This document shows, piece after piece, positions 8,049 to 16,807 of a stretch of DNA of 40,464 nucleotides. Position numbers and translations under genes: made by a program. Positions within the stretch are counted from its first letter, which is position 1; the number at the start of each line of letters is the position of its first letter. Source of the DNA: Syntrophobacterales bacterium (GTDB lineage Bacteria; Desulfobacterota; Desulfobaccia; Desulfobaccales; 0-14-0-80-60-11); contig JAILZL010000029.1 of the NCBI GenBank assembly GCA_023512475.1, forward strand, positions 1 through 40,464, given 5' to 3'. The notes under the pieces were generated by a model. It ran no database searches. It had not been told where the DNA came from and was given only the letters and a program-made list of their open reading frames with translations.

Positions 8049-9731
8049 ATGCGGATGGTGAAGATCTACGACACGACCCTGCGGGATGGGACCCAGGCGG
8101 AGGAATTCACCCTGTCGGTGGCGGACAAGATTCGGGTGGCCCGCAAACTGGCGCAGTTGGGGGTGCATTACATTGAAGGGGGCTGGCCGGGGTCCAACCC
8201 CAAGGACAAGGAGTTTTTCACCGAGATCCGCCACTACGAGCTGGGAGAGACCCGTATTGCCGCCTTCGGGTCCACCCACCACAAGGACAGCGCCCCGGAG
8301 CAGGATTTCAATCTCCAGGAGCTGGTGAAAAGCCGGGCCCCGGTGGTCACCATCTTCGGCAAGTCCTCCCTCTTCCAGGTGCGGGAGATTCTCCAGACCA
8401 CGCCGGAGCGCAATCTGGAGCTCATCACCAACTCCCTGGCCTATCTCAAGCCCCGGGTGGAGGAGCTGTTTTACGACGCCGAGCATTTCTTTGACGGCTT
8501 CAAGGAGGACCGGGAGTATGCCCTCCGGACCTTGGAGGCGGCGCTGGCCGGCGGGGCGGACTGTCTGGTGCTGTGCGACACCAACGGCGGCACCCTGACC
8601 TCGGAGCTGGTGGGCATCATCAAGGCGGTGAAGAAGCGCTTCCCCCAGGCGCCCCTGGGGATCCACGCCCACAACGACTCGGAGCTGGCGGTGGCCAATT
8701 CCCTGGCCGCCGTGGAGTTGGGGTGCAGCCAGGTGCAGGGCACCATCAACGGGGTGGGGGAGCGCTGCGGCAACGCCAATCTCATCTCCATTATCGCCAA
8801 CCTGAAGCTGAAGATGGGGGTGGACTGCATCAGTGACGACAACCTCCGCAAGCTCAAGGAGGTGTCCACCTTCATCTATGAGCTGGCCAATATGCGCCCC
8901 AACCGCTACCAGCCCTTCGTGGGGCGGAGCGCCTTCGCCCACAAGGGCGGGGTCCATGCCGCGGCGGTGAAGCGCAACCCCCGGGCCTATGAGCACATCG
9001 ACCCGGAGAAGGTGGGCAATGTGCGGCGCATCCCGGTGTCGGACCTCTCCGGCCGGGGCAACATCCTTCTTAAGGCCCAGGAGCTGGGGCTGGAGCCCGC
9101 GGCCCACGACGCCCTGGTGCGGGAGGCCTACCAGAAGCTGCGGCCCCTTCTGGGTCTGGCGGACAAGGATCTGCCGCCCCATGACACCAATGTGAAGTTC
9201 ATCCTGGACCGGGTGAAGGAACTGGAGGCCCAGGGTTATCAGTTTGAGGCCGCAGAGGCCTCCCTGGAGCTGTTGGTGCGGGCGGCGTTGGGGCACCACA
9301 AGGAATTCTTCCGCCTGCAGAGCTACCGGGTCATTGACCAGAAGGGCGGCCAGGATGAGCCGCCCCTGCCGGAGGCCACCATCCGGGTGCATGTGGGCCT
9401 GCATGAGGTGCACACCGCGGCGGTGGGCAACGGCCCGGTGGACGCCCTGTACAACGCCCTCCTCAAGGCCCTGGTGCGCTTCTACCCCCGGCTGATGGAG
9501 GTGACCCTGGAGGACTACAAGGTGCGGGTGCTGCCGGGCATGCACGGCACCAGCGCCAAGGTCAGGGTCTTTGTGGAGTCCCGGGACGCCACCGACTGGT
9601 GGAGCACCATCGGGGTGTCCCATGACATCATCGAGGCTTCCTGGCAGGCCCTGGTGGACAGCATCACCTACAAGCTCTTCAAGGACGAGGAGCGGGCCAA
9701 ACGGGCGGCCTTGGAGGGTCAGAAGAGCTGA
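8049..9731 (+). CDS. cimA: (R)-citramalate synthase
   Basis: CimA condenses pyruvate with acetyl-CoA to citramalate, the threonine-independent entry to isoleucine. The 560 residues carry a DRE-TIM barrel beginning VKIYDTTLRDGTQAEEF, with the metal-binding HAHND near residue 207, GTINGVGERCGNANL near 231-245, and AHKGGVHAAAV near 298. The C-terminal LeuA-type allosteric domain covers about residues 430-550. The sequence and length fit the long CimA subfamily rather than 2-isopropylmalate or homocitrate synthase; this is judged from recall of the family. ATG 8049 is chosen because the barrel starts there; an in-frame GTG at 7968 would add 27 low-complexity residues. Confidence 0.9.
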   Translation: MRMVKIYDTTLRDGTQAEEFTLSVADKIRVARKLAQLGVHYIEGGWPGSNPKDKEFFTEIRHYELGETRIAAFGSTHHKDSAPEQDFNLQELVKSRAPVVTIFGKSSLFQVREILQTTPERNLELITNSLAYLKPRVEELFYDAEHFFDGFKEDREYALRTLEAALAGGADCLVLCDTNGGTLTSELVGIIKAVKKRFPQAPLGIHAHNDSELAVANSLAAVELGCSQVQGTINGVGERCGNANLISIIANLKLKMGVDCISDDNLRKLKEVSTFIYELANMRPNRYQPFVGRSAFAHKGGVHAAAVKRNPRAYEHIDPEKVGNVRRIPVSDLSGRGNILLKAQELGLEPAAHDALVREAYQKLRPLLGLADKDLPPHDTNVKFILDRVKELEAQGYQFEAAEASLELLVRAALGHHKEFFRLQSYRVIDQKGGQDEPPLPEATIRVHVGLHEVHTAAVGNGPVDALYNALLKALVRFYPRLMEVTLEDYKVRVLPGMHGTSAKVRVFVESRDATDWWSTIGVSHDIIEASWQALVDSITYKLFKDEERAKRAALEGQKS

Positions 9732-9750
9732 CGGTGGGGGTGCCGTCGGG

Positions 9751-10293
9751 GTGAGGCTGCGGACCTTCCGCTGGGAACAGACCGGCATCCTGGTGCTGCT
9801 GGCCGCGGCTCTGCTGAGCCTGTATCTGTATCGGGAATATTCCCCGGCCCGGCCCAAGCCGCCGCTGCCCCCGGCCGTCTTCGTGGAAGTGGTGGGGGAA
9901 GGCGTGCCCCGCCCCGGGGTCTATGCCTTTCCTGCTCCTCCCCGCCTCCCGGAGGCTTTGGCCCGGGCGGGGGCGGACGGCCTGAATCCCGGGGAGGAGC
10001 GGCCCCTGGCGTCCGGCAGCCGGGTGGAGGTGGACGGTCAGGGACGGGTGCGGGTGGGCCGTATGGCGGGGGCCCGCCTCCTTACCCTGGGCCTGCCCTT
10101 GGAGCTGAACACCGCCAGCGCCGAGGACCTGGAGCGCCTCCCCGGCCTGGGCCCGGAGCTGGCCCGGCGCATCGTGGCCCACCGCCAGGAACACGGCCCT
10201 TTCCGCCGGCTGGAGGACCTGGAGGCGGTGCAGGGTATCGGCCCCCGGAAACTGGCCCGCCTTAAACCATACCTGACCTGTACCCGACCCTGA
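9751..10293 (+). CDS. ComEA-like helix-hairpin-helix DNA-binding protein
   Basis: A 180-residue protein with one N-terminal membrane helix (TGILVLLAAALLSLYLY), so the rest is probably periplasmic. An SLBB-like module follows (VFVEVVGEGVPRPGVYAFP...). A double helix-hairpin-helix forms the end: LELNTASAEDLERLPGLG and LEDLEAVQGIGPRKLARL. This is the layout of ComEA-type receptors, which bind incoming double-stranded DNA. No other competence gene is nearby. The start is taken as GTG 9751, 19 bases after the cimA stop; the open frame continues upstream inside cimA without meaning. Confidence 0.8.
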   Translation: MRLRTFRWEQTGILVLLAAALLSLYLYREYSPARPKPPLPPAVFVEVVGEGVPRPGVYAFPAPPRLPEALARAGADGLNPGEERPLASGSRVEVDGQGRVRVGRMAGARLLTLGLPLELNTASAEDLERLPGLGPELARRIVAHRQEHGPFRRLEDLEAVQGIGPRKLARLKPYLTCTRP

Positions 10294-10333
10294 CAAGGAG
10301 ACCACCCTTCCCGGAAGGCGGTAAGCCGGTTTT

Positions 10334-10368
10334 CCGTCGCCCCTCCGGGCAGGCGACGGCACCCTTTT
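10334..10368 (+). terminator. Hairpin terminator after the ComEA-like gene
   Basis: Stem CCGTCGCC / GGCGACGG (10334..10341 and 10352..10359) with a 10-base loop, then CACCC and TTTT. It lies 24 bases upstream of the CpXC gene start and could also be a leader structure for it. Confidence 0.5.
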
Positions 10369-10392
10369 CCCCGGGGATGAGGGAGGTGGTGC

Positions 10393-10794
10393 ATGACCAT
10401 CATAAAAACCAGAACCCACAACTGTCCCGAGTGCGGCCACGATCAGGGATACCTGCTCTATGAATCCCTGAACGTCACCCTGGATCCCTCCCTCCGGGAT
10501 AAGCTGTTTCAGGGCCTCATCAACGTGTTCCACTGCGACGAATGTGATTTCACTGCTTTTATTGATCACCCTTTGCTTTATCATGATATGAATAAGGCTT
10601 TCTCCGTTCAGTATTATCCTGTATCCTACCTGGATGATGATGAATTTTTCAGAATTTTCCGGAAAGATGGCTCCATTTTCTTTGAAGGTTACACTGATCA
10701 TTACTTGACAAAGCCGCACGTGGTTTTTGATGTTCACGAAATGCTCAGATACATTGTCTTCCGGGAGAAAGTTTTTGAGCAGGGGCAGGAGTGA
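10393..10794 (+). CDS. CpXC-domain protein
   Basis: A 133-residue soluble protein with two Cys pairs, CPEC (residues 11-14) and CDEC (48-51), spaced as in the CpXC domain, a putative zinc-binding module of unknown function. A good GGAGGTG site precedes ATG 10393. From about 10530 on, the gene is clearly AT-richer than its neighbours and uses codons such as TTT, GAT and ATT freely, which suggests a recent arrival. Its stop overlaps the alternative GTG start of tsaD (GTGA at 10791..10794), so translation may be coupled. No known partner is adjacent. Confidence 0.75.
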   Translation: MTIIKTRTHNCPECGHDQGYLLYESLNVTLDPSLRDKLFQGLINVFHCDECDFTAFIDHPLLYHDMNKAFSVQYYPVSYLDDDEFFRIFRKDGSIFFEGYTDHYLTKPHVVFDVHEMLRYIVFREKVFEQGQE

Positions 10795-10820
10795 AACCTG
10801 CCTCGCTCCTCCAAGAAGTC

Positions 10821-11819
10821 ATGCTGGTATTGGGCGTCGAGACTTCCTGCGACGAGACCGCGGCGGCGGTGGTGGCGGACGGCCGGCGGGTGCTGGCCAG
10901 CGTGGTGGCCACGCAGTTTGAGCTCCATGCCCGCTACGGCGGGGTGGTCCCGGAGCTGGCCGCCCGCCGCCATCTGGAAAATCTCCTCCCCGTCATCCAG
11001 GGGGCCCTGGACCAGGCCGGGGTGACCCTCCGGGACCTGGGCGGGGTGGCCGTCACCCAGGGGCCGGGGCTCATCGGCGCCCTGGTCATCGGCATGGCGG
11101 CGGCCAAGAGCCTGGCTTGGGCCCTGAAGCTCCCCCTGGCCGGGGTGCATCACCTGGAGGCCCACATCGCCGCCATCCTTCTCACCGAGGAGGTGCCGGA
11201 ATTCCCCCTGGTGGCCCTGGTGGTCTCCGGCGGGCACACCAACCTCTACCAGGTCCGCAATCTGACGGAGATGACCCTCTTGGGCCGCACCCGGGACGAC
11301 GCCGCCGGGGAAGCCTTCGACAAGGTGGCCAAGCTCATGGGCCTGGGCTATCCCGGCGGGGTGGTGCTGGAGGGCCTGGCCCGGGCCGGCGACCCCACCG
11401 CCTTTCCCCTGCCCCGGCCCCGCATTCCGGAAGAACCCCTCACCTTCAGTTTCAGCGGCCTCAAGACCGCGGTGGCCACCCTGCTGAAAAAGGACCCGGC
11501 CATCCTCAGGGAGACCCACAGCCGGGCGGACCTGGCGGCCAGCTTCCAGGAGGCGGTGGTGGAATGTCTGACCAGCCGCTGTGGGGAGGCCCTGCGCCAG
11601 ACCGGCTGCCGCCGCCTGCTGGTCTGCGGCGGGGTGGCGGCCAACGGGCGGCTGCGCCAGGCCCTGGCCGAGCTCTCCCAGACCGAGGGCTTCCAGCTTT
11701 TTTTACCCCCACTGGCCCTCTGTACCGACAACGCCGCCATGGTGGCCGCCCTGGGCTGGCACCATCTTAAGGCGGGCCGCACCTTGTCTTTGGATGCCGA
11801 CGTCTTTGCCCGGGGCTGA
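10821..11819 (+). CDS. tsaD: tRNA N6-adenosine threonylcarbamoyltransferase
   Basis: TsaD transfers the threonylcarbamoyl group to A37 of ANN-decoding tRNAs as part of the TsaB-TsaD-TsaE complex. From ATG 10821 it has 332 residues. The N terminus MLVLGVETSCDETAAAVV is the family signature. The metal ligands H111 and H115 lie in HHLEAH. The C terminus carries GGVAANGRLR and the CTDNAAMVA segment. The start at 10821 matches the family; GTG 10791, overlapping the CpXC stop, has a better AGGGG site and would add ten residues (MKPASLLQEV). Confidence 0.96.
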   Translation: MLVLGVETSCDETAAAVVADGRRVLASVVATQFELHARYGGVVPELAARRHLENLLPVIQGALDQAGVTLRDLGGVAVTQGPGLIGALVIGMAAAKSLAWALKLPLAGVHHLEAHIAAILLTEEVPEFPLVALVVSGGHTNLYQVRNLTEMTLLGRTRDDAAGEAFDKVAKLMGLGYPGGVVLEGLARAGDPTAFPLPRPRIPEEPLTFSFSGLKTAVATLLKKDPAILRETHSRADLAASFQEAVVECLTSRCGEALRQTGCRRLLVCGGVAANGRLRQALAELSQTEGFQLFLPPLALCTDNAAMVAALGWHHLKAGRTLSLDADVFARG

Positions 11820-11829
11820 GGGATTCCTG

Positions 11830-11858
11830 CTGGCAGGGAGCGGTTTTTGGGGCATAAT
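11830..11858 (+). promoter_or_regulatory. Sigma-70-type promoter of pncB
   Basis: CTGGCA, 17-base spacer, CATAAT. It overlaps a small hairpin plus TTTTT (11824..11848) that may be a weak tsaD terminator. The leader to ATG 11954 is about 90 bases. Confidence 0.35.
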
Positions 11859-11953
11859 GGGAGCACAGGGTGAGGAGGGCCGCCTCCGGAGACCCGCGGT
11901 CCCGGGGCGGCTTCCCTCCTTATTGACACATCCGTTGCACCAAGGAGGCGGCC

Positions 11954-13357
11954 ATGTCGGATCAGCCCTTGGGGGTCCGTTTTGCCCTGCTCACCGACCT
12001 CTACCAGCTCACCATGGCAGCCTGCTATCTGGCCGAAGGCATGGCGGAGAAGGCCACCTTCAGTCTCTTCATCCGCAAGTATCCGGAAAACCGGGGCTAT
12101 TTCGTGGCCGCGGGGCTGGCCGAAGCCCTGGATTATCTGGAGAGCCTGGAATTCACGGAAGGCGATCTGGCCTACCTGGACTCCACCGGTCTGTTTCCCC
12201 CGGAATTCCTGCACTATCTCAAGGGGGTGCGCTTCACCGGGGAGGTGCACGCCCTGCCGGAGGGCACGGTGTTCTTCAAGGATGAGCCCCTCCTGGAGGT
12301 GACCGCGCCCATCATCGAGGCCCAGTTGGTGGAGACCTTTCTCCTCAATGCGGTGAGTCTGCAGACCCTCATTGCCTCCAAGGCGGCCCGCTCCATCCAT
12401 GCCGCTGCCGGTCGTCCGGTCATTGATTTTTCCCTGCGGCGCACCCAGGGGACGGATGCCGGCCTGAAGGTGGCCCGGGCCTCGTATCTGGTGGGCTTCA
12501 TAGGCACCAGCAATGTCCTGGCGGGCAAGCTCTACGGCATCCCCATCTTCGGCACCATGGCCCACTCCTACATCACCAGCTTCCCCCACGAAATCGATGC
12601 CTTTCGGGTCTTTGCCCGCACCTTTCCGGGGATTGTCACCCTGCTCATTGACACCTACGACAATCTGGCCGGGGCCCGCAAGGCGGCCCAGGTGGCCCGG
12701 GAGCTGGCCGCCCGGGGCCAGAAGCTGCGCTTTGTGCGGCTGGACAGCGGCGATATCGCCGCCATCAGCCGGGAGGTCAGGGCCATCCTGGATGAGGAGG
12801 GCTTCCCGGAGGTGCGCATCCTGGCCAGCGGCGGTTTCGACGAATTCAAGATCGCCAAGGTGCTGGAGGCCGGCGGCCAGGTGGACGCCTTTGCAGTGGG
12901 CACCAAAATGGGGGTGGCCGCGGATGCGCCGTATTTTGATATCGCCTACAAACTGGTAAAATACGGGGAGCGCCCCATCATGAAGCTCTCCACCGGCAAG
13001 GTGACGCTGGTGGACCAAAAGCAGGTGTGGCGCTTTTTTGATGCCGGGGGCCGCATGGTGCGGGATGTCATCAGCCTGAGGGGGGAGCAGATTCCCGGGG
13101 GCGAACCGCTCCTTAAGCCGGTGATGGCCGGCGGGCGCCGGCTGGCGCCCCTTCCCAGCCTGGCGGAAAGCCGGGACTACTGCCGGGAGCAGCTGGCCCG
13201 GCTGCCCGAGGAGTACAAGGCCATCGTCGCGCCCGCCCGCTATCCGGTGGAGTTGAGCCCGGGGCTGGCCGCCCTGCAGGCCAGGGTGCAGGAGGAGCTG
13301 CGCCACCGAGAGATCGAAGAGGCAGCGTATCACCACCACGAATTGGGGGAATCCTGA
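11954..13357 (+). CDS. pncB: Nicotinate phosphoribosyltransferase
   Basis: NAPRTase makes nicotinate mononucleotide from nicotinate and PRPP with ATP, the salvage route to NAD. The 467 residues match the longer bacterial form. Landmarks are LLTDLYQLTMAACYL at the N terminus (substrate loop), FSLRRTQGTDAG near 160, the GTMAHSYI segment that carries the phosphorylated His, and FVRLDSGD near 260. An AAGGAGG ribosome site precedes ATG 11954. The DedA gene starts on the base after its stop, so the two are likely cotranscribed, though a functional link is not apparent. Confidence 0.95.
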   Translation: MSDQPLGVRFALLTDLYQLTMAACYLAEGMAEKATFSLFIRKYPENRGYFVAAGLAEALDYLESLEFTEGDLAYLDSTGLFPPEFLHYLKGVRFTGEVHALPEGTVFFKDEPLLEVTAPIIEAQLVETFLLNAVSLQTLIASKAARSIHAAAGRPVIDFSLRRTQGTDAGLKVARASYLVGFIGTSNVLAGKLYGIPIFGTMAHSYITSFPHEIDAFRVFARTFPGIVTLLIDTYDNLAGARKAAQVARELAARGQKLRFVRLDSGDIAAISREVRAILDEEGFPEVRILASGGFDEFKIAKVLEAGGQVDAFAVGTKMGVAADAPYFDIAYKLVKYGERPIMKLSTGKVTLVDQKQVWRFFDAGGRMVRDVISLRGEQIPGGEPLLKPVMAGGRRLAPLPSLAESRDYCREQLARLPEEYKAIVAPARYPVELSPGLAALQARVQEELRHREIEEAAYHHHELGES

Positions 13358-13969
13358 GTGGGACTCACTGAAACCCTGTGCCATTACAACACCCTCCTTA
13401 TCCATCAATGCAGCTATGTGGGGGTGTTTGTCCTGATGACCCTGGAGAGCATGATCGCGCCGGTGCCCAGCGAACTGGTGATGCCCTTTGCCGGCTTTCT
13501 CATTTACACCGGGCACTTTGATCCCTTCTGGGTCATGGCGGCCAGCAGCCTGGGCTCCATCACCGGCTCACTCCTCTCTTATGGCATGGGCACCCTGGGG
13601 GAGCCGGTGGTGCTGCGCTACGGGCGCTATTTGCTCCTCAACCCCCATCATCTGGAGTGGACCAAGAACTTTTTTGCCCGCCATGGCGGCAAGACCATTT
13701 TCATCTCCCGGTTCATTCCGGTGGTGCGGCATCTCATTTCCATCCCCGCCGGCACCGCCCGCATGCCCCTGGCTCCCTTTATCCTGTACACCTTTGTGGG
13801 CGCCACCCTGTGGAACGGCTTCCTTACCTATGCCGGGGTGCGCCTGAAGGAGAACTGGCGGCTCATCCAGCAATACACCCACGTGCTGGATGTGCTGGTG
13901 GTGGCGGGCCTGGTGCTGGGAGGCCTGTGGTTCCTGTGGAAGCTGAAAAACTCCCGGGCGGCGGCGTAA
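13358..13969 (+). CDS. DedA-family inner membrane protein
   Basis: A 203-residue polytopic protein of the DedA/VTT (SNARE-associated) family, implicated in lipid flipping and membrane potential. It shows the family motifs ESMIAPVPSELVMPFAGFL near the N terminus and FISRFIPVVRHLISIPAG, which holds the conserved Arg and Gly-rich loop. Hydrophobic helices cover most of the chain, ending in one near 177-195. The start is GTG 13358, immediately after the pncB stop. Confidence 0.92.
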   Translation: MGLTETLCHYNTLLIHQCSYVGVFVLMTLESMIAPVPSELVMPFAGFLIYTGHFDPFWVMAASSLGSITGSLLSYGMGTLGEPVVLRYGRYLLLNPHHLEWTKNFFARHGGKTIFISRFIPVVRHLISIPAGTARMPLAPFILYTFVGATLWNGFLTYAGVRLKENWRLIQQYTHVLDVLVVAGLVLGGLWFLWKLKNSRAAA

Positions 13970-14055
13970 GCGAGCCCTGTCTCCGGGCCCCGGGGGGAAG
14001 GGCGGCCGGGGAAGAGGAGGCCTCCCGCCCTCCGGAGCCGGCCCTCATTGAGCCC

Positions 14056-14772
14056 GTGCGCCTCCCCCACGAGGCCGAGGTGCCCGCCCGGGTGCTGCTC
14101 GTCTGCACCGCCCCGGACGTCAAGCTTGTGGGCGCCCTGGTGGACCCGGGCGAGGGGTCGCGACGGCTGTGGCTGAGTGAGTTAGTCCGGGGCCGCTGGC
14201 AGGGACGGGAGCTGCTGGTGGCCGGGCCCCTCCTGGGCGGGCCCCAGGCCGCCATGGTGCTGGAGAAGCTCATTGCCCTGGGGGCCCGGGCGGTGATGAT
14301 GGTCGGCTGGTGCGGGTCGCTTATCCCGACGCTCCCGGCCGGCTCCCTGGTGGTGCCTCCCCTGGCCCATCCGGGGGATGGCACCTCCCCCCATTATCTG
14401 GCCCCCGGCGCCCTGCCGCAGGCGGACCCGGGCCTGATGTCCCGGCTGGGGCGGCCTCTGCCGGGCCTGAGGGAGGCGGATATGCCCTGGCAGACCGGGC
14501 CGGTCTGGAGCACCGACGCGGTTTATCGGGAGACGCCCTCCCTGCTGGCCAAGGCGCGGGCGGCGGGGGCGGTGGCCGTGGACATGGAGCTGGCCGCCCT
14601 CTTGGCGGTGGCCGCCTTCCGGGGGGTGGCCGCCGCCGGGGTGTTGGTGGTGAGCGACGAGCTCTCTGGCGGCACCTGGCGCAATGCCAGCCGCAGCCCC
14701 GAGGTGCGCCGGGCCCGGGAGGTGGCGGCCCGCCTGGCCCTGGAGGCCCTGACCGCCTGGGAGGGGGACTGA
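14056..14772 (+). CDS. Nucleoside phosphorylase (PNP/UDP family)
   Basis: A protein of about 238 residues with the PNP_UDP_1 fold. It has the central GARAVMMVGWCGSLIPTLPAGSLVV pattern (family GxxGG...GD), a VDMELAALLAVA helix with the catalytic-site Glu, and VLVVSDELSGG with the conserved Asp. It could act on a purine or pyrimidine nucleoside, MTA/SAH, or futalosine; the sequence does not settle which. The exact start is uncertain: no ATG exists in frame, and GTG codons at 14056, 14080 and 14092 are possible. Its TGA overlaps the ATG of the DUF1786 gene, which suggests translational coupling. Confidence 0.75.
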   Translation: MRLPHEAEVPARVLLVCTAPDVKLVGALVDPGEGSRRLWLSELVRGRWQGRELLVAGPLLGGPQAAMVLEKLIALGARAVMMVGWCGSLIPTLPAGSLVVPPLAHPGDGTSPHYLAPGALPQADPGLMSRLGRPLPGLREADMPWQTGPVWSTDAVYRETPSLLAKARAAGAVAVDMELAALLAVAAFRGVAAAGVLVVSDELSGGTWRNASRSPEVRRAREVAARLALEALTAWEGD

Positions 14773-15842
14773 TGCTGGAGGGGGCCCTCTTCGCCCTGGA
14801 TGTGGGCGGCGGCACCCAGGACCTCCTCATCTGGGAGCCGGGGGAACTGGTGGAGAATGCCGTCAAGCTGGTGCTTCCCTCCCCCACCCGCATCCTGGCC
14901 CGGCGCCTGGCGGAGCTCACCGAGGCGGGCCGGGCGGTCTATCTCTGCGGCCGGCAGATGGGCGGCGGTCCCCTGACCCAGGCGGTGCGCCGCCATCTGG
15001 CCCGGGGCCTCCCGGTCTATGCCCACCCTGAGGCGGCGTTGACGCTGCATGACAATCGGGAGAAAGTGGTCCAGTGGGGGGTGGTGCTGACCGCGGAGCC
15101 GCCTTCGGGAGCCGTGCCCCTGACGTTGGGGGATGTGGACCTGGAGGCCTGGCGGGAGGTGTGCCGGCGCTTTGCCATCCCCTGGCCCCGGCACTTTGCG
15201 GTGGCGGTGCAGGACCACGGTTTTAACCCCCAGGGGAGCAACCGGCGCTTCCGCTTCCAGCATTGGGAGGCCTTTCTGGCCGGCGGCGGCCGACTGGCGG
15301 ATCTGGCCACCCGCGAGCCGCCGGCCTATCTCACCCGCATGCGCACGGTGGCGGAGGTGCTTCCCGGGGCGCTGCTGATGGACACCTGCGCCGCGGGGGT
15401 GCGGGGGGCGCTTTTGGATCCCCGGGCCCGGGAGCAGGTGGATCAGGGCCTGACCGTGGTCAATCTGGGGAACGCCCATACCTTTGCGGCCCTGGTGCAG
15501 GGAGGGCGGATCTTTGGCCTCTATGAACACCACACCGGGCTTTTGAGCGCCGCCAGGCTGCTGGACCACCTGCGGCGCTTCCAGCGGCGGCAGCTCACTA
15601 ACGAGGAAGTCTTTGCCGACGAGGGGCATGGCTGCGCCTATGCCCCGGATTATCCCCCGGGGCGGGAGTTCACCTTCACCGTCATCACCGGGCCCAGGCG
15701 GCGGCTGCTTGGGGGCTGGCAGGACGGGGTGATGGCCGCGCCCTTCGGGGATATGATGCTCACCGGGGCCTTCGGTTTGGCGGAGGCCTTCCTGGAGCGG
15801 CGGAATCTGAGCCTGACCCGGGATACCTGCCGGGGCGGCTGA
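14772..15842 (+). CDS. DUF1786 family protein, ASKHA-fold
   Basis: A 356-residue protein with an N-terminal phosphate-binding motif of the actin/hexokinase type (ALDVGGGTQDLLIW, residues 7-20). Other conserved-looking parts are VAVQDHGFNP, a MDTCAAGVRGAL segment near 200, and VVNLGNAHTFAA, a second Gly-rich nucleotide-type loop. It resembles DUF1786, sometimes labelled pyruvate-formate-lyase-activating-like without evidence. The role is unknown; the fold predicts ATP binding. The ATG overlaps the stop of the nucleoside phosphorylase by one base, so the two probably work in one process, perhaps nucleoside or cofactor salvage. Confidence 0.75.
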   Translation: MLEGALFALDVGGGTQDLLIWEPGELVENAVKLVLPSPTRILARRLAELTEAGRAVYLCGRQMGGGPLTQAVRRHLARGLPVYAHPEAALTLHDNREKVVQWGVVLTAEPPSGAVPLTLGDVDLEAWREVCRRFAIPWPRHFAVAVQDHGFNPQGSNRRFRFQHWEAFLAGGGRLADLATREPPAYLTRMRTVAEVLPGALLMDTCAAGVRGALLDPRAREQVDQGLTVVNLGNAHTFAALVQGGRIFGLYEHHTGLLSAARLLDHLRRFQRRQLTNEEVFADEGHGCAYAPDYPPGREFTFTVITGPRRRLLGGWQDGVMAAPFGDMMLTGAFGLAEAFLERRNLSLTRDTCRGG

Positions 15843-15970
15843 CAGCCTCTCAGGGCCGGGCACCCGGGCCCGGGAGGGCCGCGCCTGACCCTGGCGGGGC
15901 GGTTCACTCCAGTCCCTGCCCGGGGAAAAAGAGGTCAGGAGCCAGGCCCGGAGTCAAAGGGGGCGAGCTG

Positions 15971-16807
15971 ATGGAGGTCCGTTTTTGGGGTACCCGGGGA
16001 TCCATTCCGGCCCCGGGACCCGAGACCCTGGAATTCGGCGGCAACACCACCTGCGTGGAGGTCACGCTGGCCTCCGGCCGCCGGGTGATCATCGATGCCG
16101 GCACCGGGCTGAGGCTTTTGGGGAACGAGTTGCAGGCCAGGGGCGAACCGGTGCACCTCCACTTGCTTCTCACCCACAACCACTGGGATCACCTTCTGGG
16201 GCTCCCCTTTTTCCAGCCCTTGTATCGGGAGGACACCGAAATCCTGGTGGACGGCTGGCCCCTGGCTTTCCAGGCCATGACCCGGGTCTTCGACGATCAC
16301 ATGGGGGACGGCTTCTTTCCGGTGGCCTTCGACCAGCTCCAGGCCCGCATCACCTTCATCAACCGGGTGGCCCGGGGCCCCCTGGTGCTGGACGGGGTGC
16401 ACATCCAGGCCCTGCCCCTCAATCACCCCCAGGGCTGCCTGGGCTTCCGCTTCCGGGAAAACGGCCGCGGTCTGGTCTTCATCACCGACAACGAGCTGGG
16501 GCAGAAAGGCGGGCGGCCTTGGCAGGATTTCGTCCACTTCGTCCAGGGGGCGGACCTCCTGATTCACGACGCCCAGTATCTGCCGGAGGAGATTGAGGGG
16601 CATCGGGGCTGGGGGCACTCCACCTTTGCGGAAGTGGTGCAGTTGGCCCGGGACGCCGGGGTGCGCCGGGTACTCCTCACCCACCACGACCCCGGCCGCA
16701 GCGACGCCCAGGTGCAACACCTGGTGGCCCGGGCCCGGGAGCTGGCCGCCGGCACCGCCCCCGAGCTTCTCGATGCCGCCCGGGAAGGGGCCGTATACCC
16801 GGTGTAA
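15971..16807 (+). CDS. Metallo-beta-lactamase-fold hydrolase
   Basis: A 278-residue MBL-fold protein of the RNase Z/PhnP-like branch. It starts MEVRFWGTRGSIPAPGP and FGGNTTCVEV. The metal motif THNHWDH (H69, H71, D73, H74) is intact, with further ligands in NHPQG, ITDNE and LTHHDP. The GTRGS...GGNT...DAGTG order is typical of proteins related to cAMP phosphodiesterases and PhnP. The substrate is unknown. A GGGGG purine run sits upstream of ATG 15971. Confidence 0.88.
   Translation: MEVRFWGTRGSIPAPGPETLEFGGNTTCVEVTLASGRRVIIDAGTGLRLLGNELQARGEPVHLHLLLTHNHWDHLLGLPFFQPLYREDTEILVDGWPLAFQAMTRVFDDHMGDGFFPVAFDQLQARITFINRVARGPLVLDGVHIQALPLNHPQGCLGFRFRENGRGLVFITDNELGQKGGRPWQDFVHFVQGADLLIHDAQYLPEEIEGHRGWGHSTFAEVVQLARDAGVRRVLLTHHDPGRSDAQVQHLVARARELAAGTAPELLDAAREGAVYPV

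Noticed and set aside
13345-13370. Frameshift between pncB and the DedA gene
   Set aside because: DedA starts with GTG on the base after the pncB stop and both proteins are full length; this is normal tight packing.
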